Shown: positions 1-9,888 of the stretch, one piece after another
Layout of the letters: every line of letters begins with the position of its first letter
Numbering within the stretch: position 1 is the first letter of the stretch
Made by a program: the position numbers and the translations under genes
Notes under the pieces: model-generated
Databases searched by the model: none
What the model was told of the DNA's origin: nothing
What the model saw: the letters and a program-made list of their open reading frames with translations, nothing else
Origin: Massilia pinisoli
GTDB lineage: Bacteria; Pseudomonadota; Gammaproteobacteria; Burkholderiales; Burkholderiaceae_D
DNA length: 64,000 bases
Assembly: GCF_024753285.1 (NCBI RefSeq)
Contig: NZ_JANUGW010000007.1
Location: forward strand, 124,001 to 188,000
Reading direction: 5' to 3'

Positions 1-641
<641 letters not shown>

Positions 642-653
642 ACGGAGAACGAG

Positions 654-1931
654 ATGAACGACCTGCGCATCAACGGCAAGCGCCTGTGGAACTCGCTGAT
701 GGAACTGGCCCAAATCGGCGCCACCGACAAGGGCGGCGTGAAGCGGCTCGCGCTGACGGACCTCGACCGCCAGGGCCGCGACCTCGTCGTGCAGTGGGCG
801 AAGGCCGAGGGCCTGGCCGTCACCGTCGACAAAATCGGCAACGTGTTCATGCGCCGCGAGGGCACGAATCCCACGCTGCCACCGGTCGTCACGGGCAGCC
901 ACATCGACACCCAGCCGACGGGCGGCAAGTTCGACGGCAACTACGGCGTGCTGGCCGGCCTCGAAGTCGTGCGCACCCTGAACGAGCACGGCATCCGCAC
1001 GGAGGCGCCGATCGAAGTCGCGTTCTGGACGAACGAGGAAGGCTCGCGCTTCGTGCCCGTCATGATGGGCTCCGGCGTGTTCTGCGGCGCGTTCAGCCTG
1101 GAGACGGCATACGCCGCGCGCGACGTCGACGGCAAGTCCGTCGGCGACGAATTGAAAAGGATCGGCTACCAGGGGGGGCAAGTGCCGGGCGACCACCCGA
1201 TCGGCGCCTATTTCGAGGCGCACATCGAGCAGGGGCCCGTGCTGGAAGATGCGAACAAGGTGATCGGCGTCGTGCCCGCCGTGATGGGCCTGTCGTGGTA
1301 CGACTGCACGGTGACGGGGATGGAGGCGCACGCGGGCCCCACGCCGATGCACCTGCGCCGCGACGCGTTGCAGGTGGCGACCACGATCATGCAGGAGACG
1401 GTCGCCATCGCGAACCGCTATCCGCCGTACGGCCGCGGCACCGTGGGCATGGTGCAGGTGTTCCCGAACAGCCGCAACGTGATCCCCGGCCAGGTGAAGT
1501 TCAGCATCGACCTGCGCAACGTGACGGACGACCTGCTCAACACGATGCATGGCGAGATCGAGGCGTTCGTCGAGCGCACGCGGCGCGAGACGGGCCTGGG
1601 CATCGTGCTGGAGCGCGTGTCGTACTACCCGCCGTGCCCGTTCCATCCCGATTGCGTGGGCGCGGTGAGGGCGGCCACGGAAAAGCTGGGCTATTCGACG
1701 ATGGACGTGGTGTCGGGCGCAGGCCACGACGCCATCTACGTCGCGCGGCTGGCGCCGGCCGGCATGATCTTCGTGCCGTGCAAGGACGGCATCAGCCACA
1801 ACGAAATCGAGGATGCCCAGCCGGGGCACCTGGAAGCGGGGTGCAACGTGCTGCTGCACGCGATGCTGGAGCGGGCGCGCGTGGTCGGCACCGCCGTGCG
1901 GGAGCCCGATGCGGTTGTTGCACAAAAGTAA
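654..1931 (+). CDS. Zn-dependent M20-family N-carbamoyl amino acid amidohydrolase (beta-ureidopropionase / hydantoin utilization type)
   Basis: The 425-residue protein belongs to the M20 peptidase/amidase family that removes the carbamoyl group from N-carbamoyl-beta-alanine or N-carbamoyl-L-amino acids, releasing CO2 and ammonia. Metal-site motifs are in order: TGSHIDTQPTGGKFDGNYG (His and bridging Asp), EEGSRF (Glu), HIEQGP (His) and a C-terminal SHNEIED (His). The middle part (about residues 210-325) is the expected dimerisation lid. An AACGGAGAACGAG ribosome-binding region precedes the ATG. Position straight after the hydantoinase gene supports a two-step pyrimidine or hydantoin catabolic operon. 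Beta-ureidopropionase and L-carbamoylase are close homologues, so the exact substrate is open. Confidence 0.92.
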   Translation: MNDLRINGKRLWNSLMELAQIGATDKGGVKRLALTDLDRQGRDLVVQWAKAEGLAVTVDKIGNVFMRREGTNPTLPPVVTGSHIDTQPTGGKFDGNYGVLAGLEVVRTLNEHGIRTEAPIEVAFWTNEEGSRFVPVMMGSGVFCGAFSLETAYAARDVDGKSVGDELKRIGYQGGQVPGDHPIGAYFEAHIEQGPVLEDANKVIGVVPAVMGLSWYDCTVTGMEAHAGPTPMHLRRDALQVATTIMQETVAIANRYPPYGRGTVGMVQVFPNSRNVIPGQVKFSIDLRNVTDDLLNTMHGEIEAFVERTRRETGLGIVLERVSYYPPCPFHPDCVGAVRAATEKLGYSTMDVVSGAGHDAIYVARLAPAGMIFVPCKDGISHNEIEDAQPGHLEAGCNVLLHAMLERARVVGTAVREPDAVVAQK

Positions 1932-2023
1932 CAAGGTGTGAATTCCTGTTACCACGCTGGCTGAACGCGCGGGCCGGTAGCATACTGTGGGCTTTCCGCC
2001 AACCGCTACCGAGCACGTCGACG

Positions 2024-4027
2024 ATGTTGACAGGATTTTACGAGACCCCGCTGGTCCTGGTGTCGATTCTCGTCGCGATCGTCGCGTCGTATTCGGCACT
2101 GAGCCTCGCCGGCCGCGTGACGGAAGCGGCGGGGCGGTCCCGGTTCGCCTGGATCCTGGGCGGCGCGATCGCGATGGGCTCCGGCATCTGGGCCATGCAT
2201 TTCGTCGGGATGCTGGCGTTCCGCCTGCCGATCCCGATCGCCTTCGACATTCCCATCACCCTGGTGTCGCTCGTGTTGCCGATCTGCGCGTCGGGCCTCG
2301 CGCTGTGGCAGGTCAGCCGCGCGAACCTCGGTCCTGTGCGCCTCGGCGTGAGCGCGCTGATCATGGGCATCGGCATCAACGCGATGCACTACACGGGCAT
2401 GGCCGCCATGCGCATGCAGCCGGGAATCGTGTACGACCCGTTGCTGTTCGCGCTGTCCGTGCTGATCGCCGTCGGCGCGTCGGCGCTGGCGCTATGGATC
2501 GCGTTCCGCCTGCGCCGCAGCACGCCGGACGTCTTGCTGCCCCGCGTGGGCGCCGCCGTCGTGATGGGCTTCGCCATCGTCGGCATGCACTACACTGGCA
2601 TGGCGGCCGCGAACTTCCCGGCCGACAGCGTCTGCATGGCCGCCCGCGAGGGCGTGCAGCGCGACGGCCTCGCCTCGCTGATCGTGCTCGCGACGTTCTG
2701 CGTGCTGGGGCTCGCCCTCATCGCCTCGGTGTTCGACGCCCGGCTGGAAGCGAACGCGCGCATCCTCGCGATGTCGCAGGCGACGGCCGCCGAGCGCCAG
2801 CAACTGCTCGAACGCGAGCGCATCGCGCGCGACCAGGCCGAGCGCCTGTCCGCGCTGAAGGACGAATTCCTGGCCACCTTGTCGCACGAGCTGCGCACGC
2901 CGCTGAATGCCATGCTGGGCTGGGCCGGCATGCTGCAGCGGGGCGTGAAGGACGAGGCCACGTTCAAGCGCGGGCTCGAGACGATCGAACGCAACGCGCG
3001 CGCCCAGGGCCAGCTGATCGACGACCTGCTCGACATGAGCCGCATCATCGCCGGCACCGTGCGCCTGGACGTGCAGACGGTCGATCCCGCGCGGATCGTG
3101 GAGGCGGCCGTGGGCACCGTGCACCCGGCCGCCGCGGCCAAGACGATCGCCCTGCGCACCGATCTCGGACGTCATGCGGGCGCGCTGCCGCTCGAAGTCC
3201 GCGCCGATCCGGGCCGCCTGCAACAGGTGTTGTGGAATCTGCTGGCGAATGCCGTCAAGTTCACGCCGCCGGGCGGCAGCGTGCAGGTGCAACTGGGCCG
3301 CGACGGCGGCGACGCGGTGATCCGCGTGATCGATTCCGGCATCGGCATCGCGCCCGACTTCCTGCCGTACGTGTTCGACCGCTTCCGCCAGCAGGACGCA
3401 TCGATCTCGCGCCAGCACGGCGGCCTGGGGCTGGGCCTGTCGATCGCGAAGCAACTTGTCGAATTGCATGGCGGGACCATCGCCGTGCACAGCGCCGGCC
3501 CCCATACGGGCACGACGTTCACCGTGCGCCTGCCGCTGACGCACCAGCCGGCGATCGTGGCGGCGGTGGCGGGCGTGCGCGCGCCCGTGCCTGCCGCGCC
3601 GGGCGACACGGCCGAGCTGGCTGACCTGACCGGCGTGCGGGTGCTGGTGATCGACGATGCGCCCGACACGCTCGACGTGCTCGAGCAGATCCTCGCGTAC
3701 AGCGGCGCCGCCACGATGACGGCGCCGGGCGCCGGCGCGGCGCTCGCGCTGCTGGAACGCGAGGTGCCGGACGTGATCGTCAGCGACGTCGGGATGCCGG
3801 ACGTCGACGGCTTCGAACTGATGCGCCGCATCCGCCGGCGCGCGGCCACGGCGGGCGTTCCCGCCATCGCGCTGACGGCGTTCACGCGCCAGGACGACCG
3901 CGTCAAGGCGCTGCAGGCCGGCTTCACGGACTATCTCGCCAAGCCGGTCGAGCCGGCGGCGCTGGCCGACGCCATCCGGCGCGCGGTGGCGCGCGGCGAC
4001 GCGCCCGCGGCCGCGCACGGAACCTGA
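2024..4027 (+). CDS. MHYT-domain hybrid sensor histidine kinase
   Basis: The 667-residue membrane protein has an N-terminal MHYT sensor: about seven hydrophobic helices with three copies of the diagnostic motif (MHFVGM near residue 58, then MHYTGM twice). MHYT domains are proposed to bind copper and sense a diatomic gas or redox state. A short coiled coil leads to a HisKA domain with LSHELRTPLN (phospho-acceptor His288) and a HATPase_c domain (NLLANAVKFTPPGG, then GIGIAPDFLPYVFDRF and GLGLGLSIAKQLV). A C-terminal receiver domain has the IDD acid pocket and phospho-acceptor Asp588 in VSDVGMPD. The frame stays open far upstream, but ATG 2024 is chosen because the MHYT domain begins there and the upstream part runs antiparallel to real genes. 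No partner regulator is adjacent. Confidence 0.93.
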   Translation: MLTGFYETPLVLVSILVAIVASYSALSLAGRVTEAAGRSRFAWILGGAIAMGSGIWAMHFVGMLAFRLPIPIAFDIPITLVSLVLPICASGLALWQVSRANLGPVRLGVSALIMGIGINAMHYTGMAAMRMQPGIVYDPLLFALSVLIAVGASALALWIAFRLRRSTPDVLLPRVGAAVVMGFAIVGMHYTGMAAANFPADSVCMAAREGVQRDGLASLIVLATFCVLGLALIASVFDARLEANARILAMSQATAAERQQLLERERIARDQAERLSALKDEFLATLSHELRTPLNAMLGWAGMLQRGVKDEATFKRGLETIERNARAQGQLIDDLLDMSRIIAGTVRLDVQTVDPARIVEAAVGTVHPAAAAKTIALRTDLGRHAGALPLEVRADPGRLQQVLWNLLANAVKFTPPGGSVQVQLGRDGGDAVIRVIDSGIGIAPDFLPYVFDRFRQQDASISRQHGGLGLGLSIAKQLVELHGGTIAVHSAGPHTGTTFTVRLPLTHQPAIVAAVAGVRAPVPAAPGDTAELADLTGVRVLVIDDAPDTLDVLEQILAYSGAATMTAPGAGAALALLEREVPDVIVSDVGMPDVDGFELMRRIRRRAATAGVPAIALTAFTRQDDRVKALQAGFTDYLAKPVEPAALADAIRRAVARGDAPAAAHGT

Positions 4028-4042
4028 CGCCGGCTGAAACGC

Positions 4043-5248
4043 TTACTGGAACGTGGTCTCGCGTTCCGGCGTCGCGCTGATGCGGTGGATGGCCAGGTCG
4101 GCGCCGTCGAATTCCTCCTCGGCGTCGAGACGCAGCCCGACGGTGACCTTCAGCAGGCCGTAGACGATGATGCCGCCGCCGGCCGCGATGACGATGCCGA
4201 GCACGGTGCCGATCAGCTGCGACGCGAACGACACGCCGCCGAGTCCCCCCAGCGCCTGGCTGCCGAAGATGCCCGCGGCGATGCCGCCCCACGCGCCGCA
4301 CAGGCCGTGCAGGGGCCACACACCGAGCACGTCGTCGATCTTCCAGCGGTTCTGCGCCAGGGTGAACATGACGACGAAGATGGCGCCGGCGATCGCGCCC
4401 GTCACGAGGGCGCCCATCGGGTGCATCAGGTCGGAGCCCGCGCACACGGCGACGAGGCCGGCCAGCGGGCCGTTGTAGACGAAGCCCGGGTCGTTCTTGC
4501 CCATCACGAACGCGACGAGCGTGCCGCCCACGAGGGCCATCAGCGAGTTGACGGCGACGAGGCCGTTCATCTTGTCCAGGGTCTGCGCGCTCATCACGTT
4601 GAAGCCGAACCAGCCGACGGTGAGGATCCACGCGCCCAGCGCGAGGAACGGGATGTTCGACGGCGGGTGCGCGGAGATGCGGCCGTCCTTCGTGTAGCGG
4701 CCGCGGCGCGCGCCCAGCAGCAGCACGGCCGGCAGCGCGGCCCAGCCGCCCACGGCGTGCACGACGACGGAGCCGGCGAAGTCGTGGAAGCCCGCGCCGA
4801 AGGCGGCCGCGAGCCAGTCCTGGATGCCGAAGCGGTTGTTCCAGGCGATGCCTTCGAACAGCGGATAGACGAGGCCCACGAGCAGGGCCGTCGCGGCCAT
4901 CTGCGGGTGGAACTTGGCGCGCTCCGCGATGCCACCGGAGATGATGGCGGGGATCGCGGCGGCGAACGTCAGCAGGAAGAAGAATTTCACGAGTTCGTAG
5001 CCGTTCTTCGCGACGAGGGTGCTCGTGGCGCCCATGAAGTGGATGCCGTAGGCGATGCCATAGCCGACGAAGAAATAGGCGATGGTGGAGACGGCGAAGT
5101 CGATCAGGATCTTGACGAGCGCGTTCACCTGGTTCTTGCGGCGCACCGTGCCCAGCTCGAGGAAGGCGAAGCCGGCGTGCATCGCCAGGATCATGATCCC
5201 GCCGAGCAAGATGAAGAGCGCATCCGCGCCGCTTTTATATGCATCCAT
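4043..5248 (-). CDS. amt: Ammonium transporter (Amt/MEP/Rh family)
   Basis: The 401-residue polytopic inner-membrane channel conducts ammonium/ammonia. Family motifs include the FLELGTVRRKNQVNAL segment near the N-terminus, the FAGSVVVHAVGGWAAL stretch with the first pore His, and a second conserved pore His in LHGLCGAWGG. It lacks the cleaved signal peptide seen in E. coli AmtB and begins directly at the first helix. No glnK gene sits beside it, unusual for proteobacterial amtB but common for additional Amt copies. The upstream region has a sigma54-type promoter and NtrC-like palindromes, so expression should rise under nitrogen limitation. Confidence 0.97.
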   Translation of the reverse strand: MDAYKSGADALFILLGGIMILAMHAGFAFLELGTVRRKNQVNALVKILIDFAVSTIAYFFVGYGIAYGIHFMGATSTLVAKNGYELVKFFFLLTFAAAIPAIISGGIAERAKFHPQMAATALLVGLVYPLFEGIAWNNRFGIQDWLAAAFGAGFHDFAGSVVVHAVGGWAALPAVLLLGARRGRYTKDGRISAHPPSNIPFLALGAWILTVGWFGFNVMSAQTLDKMNGLVAVNSLMALVGGTLVAFVMGKNDPGFVYNGPLAGLVAVCAGSDLMHPMGALVTGAIAGAIFVVMFTLAQNRWKIDDVLGVWPLHGLCGAWGGIAAGIFGSQALGGLGGVSFASQLIGTVLGIVIAAGGGIIVYGLLKVTVGLRLDAEEEFDGADLAIHRISATPERETTFQ

Positions 5249-5297
5249 GCGTTACTACTCCAAAAAAGTGCAAGTTGGTCGAATTAGCACTTCTACG

Positions 5298-5315
5298 TAG
5301 CAATAAACGTTCCAA
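5298..5315 (-). promoter_or_regulatory. Sigma54 (-24/-12) promoter of amt
   Basis: On the minus strand the sequence reads TTGGAACGTTTATTGCT, matching the consensus YTGGCACG-N4-TTGCW with the invariant GG-N10-GC spacing. It ends about 50 bp before the amt start codon, giving a leader of normal length. The two upstream NtrC-like sites support the assignment. Confidence 0.8.
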
Positions 5316-5369
5316 TTTGGTGAAAAGGCGCACTCCTAGTGGGCATGCGATATGGGTTGCTCCTAAAAC

Positions 5370-5413
5370 GTGCATAAGCACTATTGCGGTGCGTAAATGC
5401 GCCAAAATGGGGC
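5370..5413. promoter_or_regulatory. NtrC-type enhancer sites upstream of amt
   Basis: Two palindromes fit the NtrC consensus GCACY-N4-WGGTGC: GCACTATTGCGGTGC at 5378-5392 and TGCGCCAAAATGGGGC at 5398-5413. A further GTGC-ATAA-GCAC inverted repeat lies at 5370-5381. They sit about 65-115 bp upstream of the amt -24/-12 element, the usual enhancer range. The divergent DUF885 gene starts at 5481, so these sites lie between two promoters. Confidence 0.7.
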
Positions 5414-5480
5414 TCGGCGATGGTGTGGTCGATCGGGCAACCCGTAGTATCCTTGCGGGTGCACCTTACAAAGGAGACCC

Positions 5481-7292
5481 ATGAACCGCACCCTGAACGC
5501 CGCCATCCTCGCGGCCCTGTTGTCGGCCGGCGCGCCTATCCTGTCCGCCCAGGCCGCGACGACTCCCGCCACCCCGTCCGCATCCGCTGCCGAGCGCCAG
5601 GTGGATGGCATCGCCGCCCGTTTCTACGACGCGCGTGCCCGCTTCGACCCGATGCTGTACGCCACCGCCAACGGCGACAGCCGCTACGACGACCAGCTTG
5701 GCATGGCGATAGCGCCGCAAGTGCGCGCGCGCTACTTCGCCGCCAACCACAAGCTGCTGAATGAACTGGGCAAGATCGACCGCGCGCGCCTGTCGGACAA
5801 GGCGCGCCTGAACTACGACATCCTCGTGTTCGAGATCCGCGCCCAGCTCGACCTCGAACGCTTCCCCGAGCACCTGCTGCCGCTGAACCACTTCGACAAC
5901 GTGCCGAGCAATCTCGCGAACTACGCGAGCGGCACGGGCTCGCAACCGCTGGCGACGCCGGCCCAGTACCGCGCCTACCTGGCGCGCCTGCAGCAACTGC
6001 CCGCGTGGATCGACCAGGCCATCGCCAACATGAAGGAAGGCGTCAAGAAGGGCGTCGTGCAGCCGAAGGCCATCACGGCGTCGATGCTGCCGCAGTTCCG
6101 CCAGCTGGCCGCCAGCGATCCGGAAGCGAGCATTTTCTACACGCCGATCAAGAACCTGCCGGCCGGTTTCTCCGACCAGGACAAGAAGACGCTGACGGCC
6201 GGCTACCGCGACGCCGCGCAAAAGATCGATGCCGCGCTGGGTCGCCTGAACACCTACCTCGAGAAGGACTACCTGCCGGCGGGCCGCACGACGGCGGGCT
6301 ACGGCGCGCTGCCGGACGGCGCCGCGTGGTACCGGGCCCGCATCCGCAACAACACGAACCTCGACCAGACGCCGGCGGAGATCCACGCGCTGGGCGAGCG
6401 CGAAGTGGCGCGCATCCAGCACGAGATGGCGGCGCTGGCGCCGAAGCTGGGCTATGACGGCCCGCTGAAGACCTTCCCGCAATGGGTCGCCGCCCAGCCG
6501 CGCTTCAAGCCGTTCAAGAGCGACCGCGAAGTGCTGGACCGCTACCGCGCGATCTACGCGACCGTCGAGGCGAAGCTGCCGCAGTATTTTTCCTTGCTGC
6601 CGAAGGCGAAGCTCGACATCCAGCTGGAGCCCGAGCTGACCCGCGCCACGGCGTCCGACCATTACACGCCCGTCGCGGCGGACGGTTCGCATCCGGGCGT
6701 GTTCTGGGCGGTCGTCAACGACCCGAAGGACTACAGCACGGTGGGCATGACGACGCTGTTCCTGCACGAGGGCGTGCCGGGCCACCACCTGCACGCGGCG
6801 CTGCTGAAGGAATTGCCGCTGCCGGACTTCCGCAAGTTCTTCACCGAGCACCCGAGCGCCGCCGCGTACGGCGAAGGCTGGGCGCTGTACTGCGAGACGC
6901 TGGGCCACGAATTCGGCCTGTACGACGACCCGGCCGCGTACTACGGCCACCTGAACGACGAACTGCTGCGCGCCGTGCGCCTCGTCGTCGACACCGGGAT
7001 GCACGCGCAGGGCTGGTCGCGCGAGCGGGCGATCGCGTACATGATGGACAACCTCGGCTACAGCGAGGCGCGCGCCGCCAACCAGGTCGAACGCTACATG
7101 GTGTGGCCGGGCCAGGCGCTGGCGTACAAGACGGGCGCCTTGAAGATCCTCGAGCTGCGCGCGCGGGCGCAGAAGGAACTGGGGCCGAAGTTCAGCTATG
7201 CGAAGTTCCACGCCGTCGTGCTGGGCGACGGCACCTTGCCGCTCCCGATCCTGCAGGCGCAGGTGGAGAAGTGGATCGCGGCGGAGAAGTGA
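5481..7292 (+). CDS. Secreted DUF885 family metallohydrolase
   Basis: The 603-residue exported protein starts with a signal peptide (MNRTLNAAILAALLSAGAPILSAQA, predicted cleavage after AQA) and an AAGGAG ribosome-binding site. It belongs to the DUF885 family, a probable metallopeptidase group distantly related to M32 carboxypeptidases and oligopeptidases. The key motif HEGVPGHHLHAAL occurs near residue 433, followed by YGEGWALYCETLG, whose Glu is expected to complete the zinc site. Length and motif order match full-length members. No substrate has been established for most of the family, so a periplasmic or surface peptidase role is only an inference. It is divergent from amt and followed by a transporter gene on the same strand. 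Confidence 0.88.
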   Translation: MNRTLNAAILAALLSAGAPILSAQAATTPATPSASAAERQVDGIAARFYDARARFDPMLYATANGDSRYDDQLGMAIAPQVRARYFAANHKLLNELGKIDRARLSDKARLNYDILVFEIRAQLDLERFPEHLLPLNHFDNVPSNLANYASGTGSQPLATPAQYRAYLARLQQLPAWIDQAIANMKEGVKKGVVQPKAITASMLPQFRQLAASDPEASIFYTPIKNLPAGFSDQDKKTLTAGYRDAAQKIDAALGRLNTYLEKDYLPAGRTTAGYGALPDGAAWYRARIRNNTNLDQTPAEIHALGEREVARIQHEMAALAPKLGYDGPLKTFPQWVAAQPRFKPFKSDREVLDRYRAIYATVEAKLPQYFSLLPKAKLDIQLEPELTRATASDHYTPVAADGSHPGVFWAVVNDPKDYSTVGMTTLFLHEGVPGHHLHAALLKELPLPDFRKFFTEHPSAAAYGEGWALYCETLGHEFGLYDDPAAYYGHLNDELLRAVRLVVDTGMHAQGWSRERAIAYMMDNLGYSEARAANQVERYMVWPGQALAYKTGALKILELRARAQKELGPKFSYAKFHAVVLGDGTLPLPILQAQVEKWIAAEK

Positions 7293-7372
7293 CCGCCCGC
7301 TGAGCATTACGGCCCGTGCACTGTGTGCGCACGCGTACATATCGCTTGCGTGCACGGGTGCATGATGGCCTC

Positions 7373-8683
7373 ATGGACAAGCACGACAACAAGGATGCCG
7401 ACGGCACCATCGCGGCGCCGTCGCCGGAAGCCTCGACGTGGCTGTCGAAGCTGGGCCCGGGCCTGATCACCGGGGCCGCGGACGACGACCCGAGCGGCAT
7501 CGCCACCTATTCGCAGGCCGGCGCCCAGTTCGGGTTCAACCTGCTGTGGACCCTGTTGCTGACGTATCCGCTGATGGCCGCCATCCAGGTCATCAGCGCG
7601 AACATCGGCCGCGTGACGGGCCGGGGCCTCGCCACCAATCTGCAGCGCTACGCGCCGCGCCAGGTCGTGTGGGCGATCGTCGGCCTGCTGCTCGTCGCGA
7701 ACGTCATCAACATCGCGGCCGACGTGGCGGCGATGGGCGAGGCGATGTCGCTCGTCGCGCCCGGACGCGCGCACTGGTATGCCGTCGGCTTCGGTGTGCT
7801 GTCCGTGCTGCTGCAAGTGTTCGTGCCTTACCAGCGCTACGTGAACCTGCTCAAGTGGCTCACGCTCGTGCTGCTCGCGTACGTGGCCACCGTGTTCGTC
7901 GTCCACGTGCCGTGGCACGACGTATTGAAGTCCACCGTGTGGCCGCGCATCGCGTGGAACAAGGATTATCTGACCACCATCGTCGCCGTGTTCGGCACGA
8001 CGATCAGCCCCTATCTGTTCTTCTGGCAGGCGTCGCAGGAAGTCGAGGAATTGCGCGCGGACGATGCCGCCCAGCCGCTGCGCCACGCGCCCGAGCAGGC
8101 CGTGCGCCAGTTCAAGCGCATCCGCTTCGACACGTGGGTGGGCATGGGCGTGTCGAATGCCGTCGCCTTCTTCATCATGCTGACGACGGCCGCCACCCTG
8201 CACGCGCAGGGCGTGCGCGACCTGCAGTCGGCCGCGCAGGCCGCGTCGGCGCTGAAGCCCGTCGCGGGCGAGTTCGCGTTCATGCTGTTCGCGCTGGGCA
8301 TCGTGGGCACGGGCCTGCTCGCGATCCCCGTGCTCGCAGGGTCGGCCGCGTACGCGATGGCCGGCACGTTCCACTGGAAGAGCAGCCTGGGCGCCGAATT
8401 CTCGGCCGCGCGCAAGTTCTACGCGATCATCATCGTCGCCACGTTGGCCGGCGTCGGCATCAACTTCATGCCGCTCGACCCCATCAAGGCCCTGTACTGG
8501 AGCGCCGTGCTGAACGGCGTCATCGCCGTGCCCGTGATGGCGATCATGATGCTCGTCGCGATGAGCAAGCGCATCATGGGCGACCTCGCGATCGCGCCGC
8601 GCCTGCGCGTGCTGGGCTGGCTGTGCACGGGCGTGATGGCGGCGGCGACGATCGCGATGTTCGCGTCCTTCCTGCCGGGCTGA
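7373..8683 (+). CDS. NRAMP-family divalent metal transporter-like protein
   Basis: The 436-residue inner-membrane protein has about 11 helices. It opens with the NRAMP signature region KLGPGLITGAADDDPSGIATY: the DPSG..T motif in helix 1 corresponds to the DPGN metal-binding motif of classical Mn/Fe transporters, with Ser-Gly instead of Gly-Asn. This variant is characteristic of the broad NRAMP-related branch found in many proteobacteria, so Mn2+ transport is possible but not assured. A more distal GTG start at 7316 would add about 19 residues; ATG 7373 is preferred because the conserved protein begins there. The gene converges on the TIGR03118 gene with only 4 bp between their ends. Confidence 0.85.
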   Translation: MDKHDNKDADGTIAAPSPEASTWLSKLGPGLITGAADDDPSGIATYSQAGAQFGFNLLWTLLLTYPLMAAIQVISANIGRVTGRGLATNLQRYAPRQVVWAIVGLLLVANVINIAADVAAMGEAMSLVAPGRAHWYAVGFGVLSVLLQVFVPYQRYVNLLKWLTLVLLAYVATVFVVHVPWHDVLKSTVWPRIAWNKDYLTTIVAVFGTTISPYLFFWQASQEVEELRADDAAQPLRHAPEQAVRQFKRIRFDTWVGMGVSNAVAFFIMLTTAATLHAQGVRDLQSAAQAASALKPVAGEFAFMLFALGIVGTGLLAIPVLAGSAAYAMAGTFHWKSSLGAEFSAARKFYAIIIVATLAGVGINFMPLDPIKALYWSAVLNGVIAVPVMAIMMLVAMSKRIMGDLAIAPRLRVLGWLCTGVMAAATIAMFASFLPG

Positions 8684-8687
8684 CCCC

Positions 8688-9806
8688 TTACTTCAGGTCG
8701 ATGCGACCGTACAGGCCGTGCGCCTCGTCGCCCGGCCCGGCCGTGTAGAACAGCGTGTTCGTCGGCTGGCTGTTCACACCGTTGCCGAACGCAATGCCCC
8801 ACAGGCCGTCGATGACGATGGGCGTTTTGTCGGCCTTGGACAAGGTGCCGACGAACGCGCCCGTGGTCGGGTTGTACGCGTTGATCTTGCCGTCGCCGAA
8901 GTTGGCGACGAGGATGTCGTTGCTGAAGTCGCCGAAGTTCGCCGGTGCCAGCGCGATGCCCCACGGTGCGTTCAGCGCGCCGGCGCTCGTCAGGCGCTTG
9001 ACCATCGTGCCGCCCGTGTCGTACACGTCGACGACACCGAGCCCAGCGCCCTTGACTTCGTCGTTGCCGGCCGTTTCGCGCTGCGCGTACGCCACGTAGA
9101 TGCGGTCGCCGATGGCCTGGATGCCGAACGGCGCATAGCCCGTGGGCAGGCCCGGATCCGTGAAGCTGCCGGGCAGCGTGGCCTTCTGCCAGTTGGCGTC
9201 GTAGACGTCGACCTTGTTGTTGTGGAAGTCTGCGGCGTACAGGTAGTTCGCGCCTGCGTAGCTGTTGATCGCGAGGCCCTTGTAGACCGAGTTGCCGCCC
9301 GTGTCGACCGCGGTCACGGCGTTCGTGCGGTTGACGCTGGGCGACCAGCCCGACACGGTGCCGGCCTCGCCGACGAAGATGAACGGGCTGGCGCCCGTCA
9401 CGCCGTTCTGCGTGACCTTGAAGTCGGTGCTGCCGTTGTACACGATGCCCGTCGGGGCAGCGGAGCCCGCCGTGCCGGCCGGAATCGCGACGATGAGCGT
9501 CTGCGGCACGCCGTTGCCGTCGTACAAGGTCGACGTCGACGTGCCGTTGTTCGCGACCCAGACGAACGCGGTCGGGTTGAAGGCGAGGCCCCAGGCGTTC
9601 ACGAGATTCGTGTCGGTGTGCGCGGCACCCGCCGTGCTCTGGTCGGAGACGAGGGCTGTCGTCGCATAAGCGCTCGTCATGGTCGGCGGCGGGGTGGTCA
9701 TCGAATGGTCGCTGCCGCCGCCGCAGGATGCGACGAAGGCGCCCAGCACGATGCTGGACAGGCCGGCCGTGACCATGCGCACGGCCGCTTTCGGTTGCAG
9801 GTTCAT
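8688..9806 (-). CDS. TIGR03118 family secreted beta-propeller lipoprotein
   Basis: The 372-residue protein starts at ATG 9806, preceded by a GAGGAG ribosome-binding site. The N-terminus is a lipoprotein-like signal (SSIVLGAFVASCGGGSD, lipobox Cys near residue 29). The rest is a series of beta-propeller blades typical of TIGR03118: NAWGLAFNP, APFGIQAIGDRIYVAYA, APWGIALAP, DILVANFGDGKINAY and IDGLWGIAFGNGV. Family members often occur with PEP-CTERM sorting; no PEP-CTERM tail is present here and the protein ends GRIDLK. Its function is unknown. The promoter region shares a motif with the ECF sigma gene 3.3 kb upstream, so it is likely part of that regulon. Confidence 0.85.
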   Translation of the reverse strand: MNLQPKAAVRMVTAGLSSIVLGAFVASCGGGSDHSMTTPPPTMTSAYATTALVSDQSTAGAAHTDTNLVNAWGLAFNPTAFVWVANNGTSTSTLYDGNGVPQTLIVAIPAGTAGSAAPTGIVYNGSTDFKVTQNGVTGASPFIFVGEAGTVSGWSPSVNRTNAVTAVDTGGNSVYKGLAINSYAGANYLYAADFHNNKVDVYDANWQKATLPGSFTDPGLPTGYAPFGIQAIGDRIYVAYAQRETAGNDEVKGAGLGVVDVYDTGGTMVKRLTSAGALNAPWGIALAPANFGDFSNDILVANFGDGKINAYNPTTGAFVGTLSKADKTPIVIDGLWGIAFGNGVNSQPTNTLFYTAGPGDEAHGLYGRIDLK

Positions 9807-9834
9807 GATTGCTCCTCTATGGACGCGTCGAAGG

Positions 9835-9871
9835 GACGACGTTAATGCCCCCGTCCGCGTGCAAGGTTCAA
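9835..9871 (-). promoter_or_regulatory. Putative ECF-sigma promoter of the TIGR03118 gene
   Basis: On the minus strand TGAACCTT is followed 16 nt later by ATTAACG, ending about 30 bp before the start codon. The sigma-factor gene at 13167 has TGAACCTT and, at the identical spacing, ATTCACG. Sharing both elements and the spacing suggests one ECF sigma factor reads both promoters. Confidence 0.55.
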
Positions 9872-9888
9872 TCGAATCGCAGGTCTTT

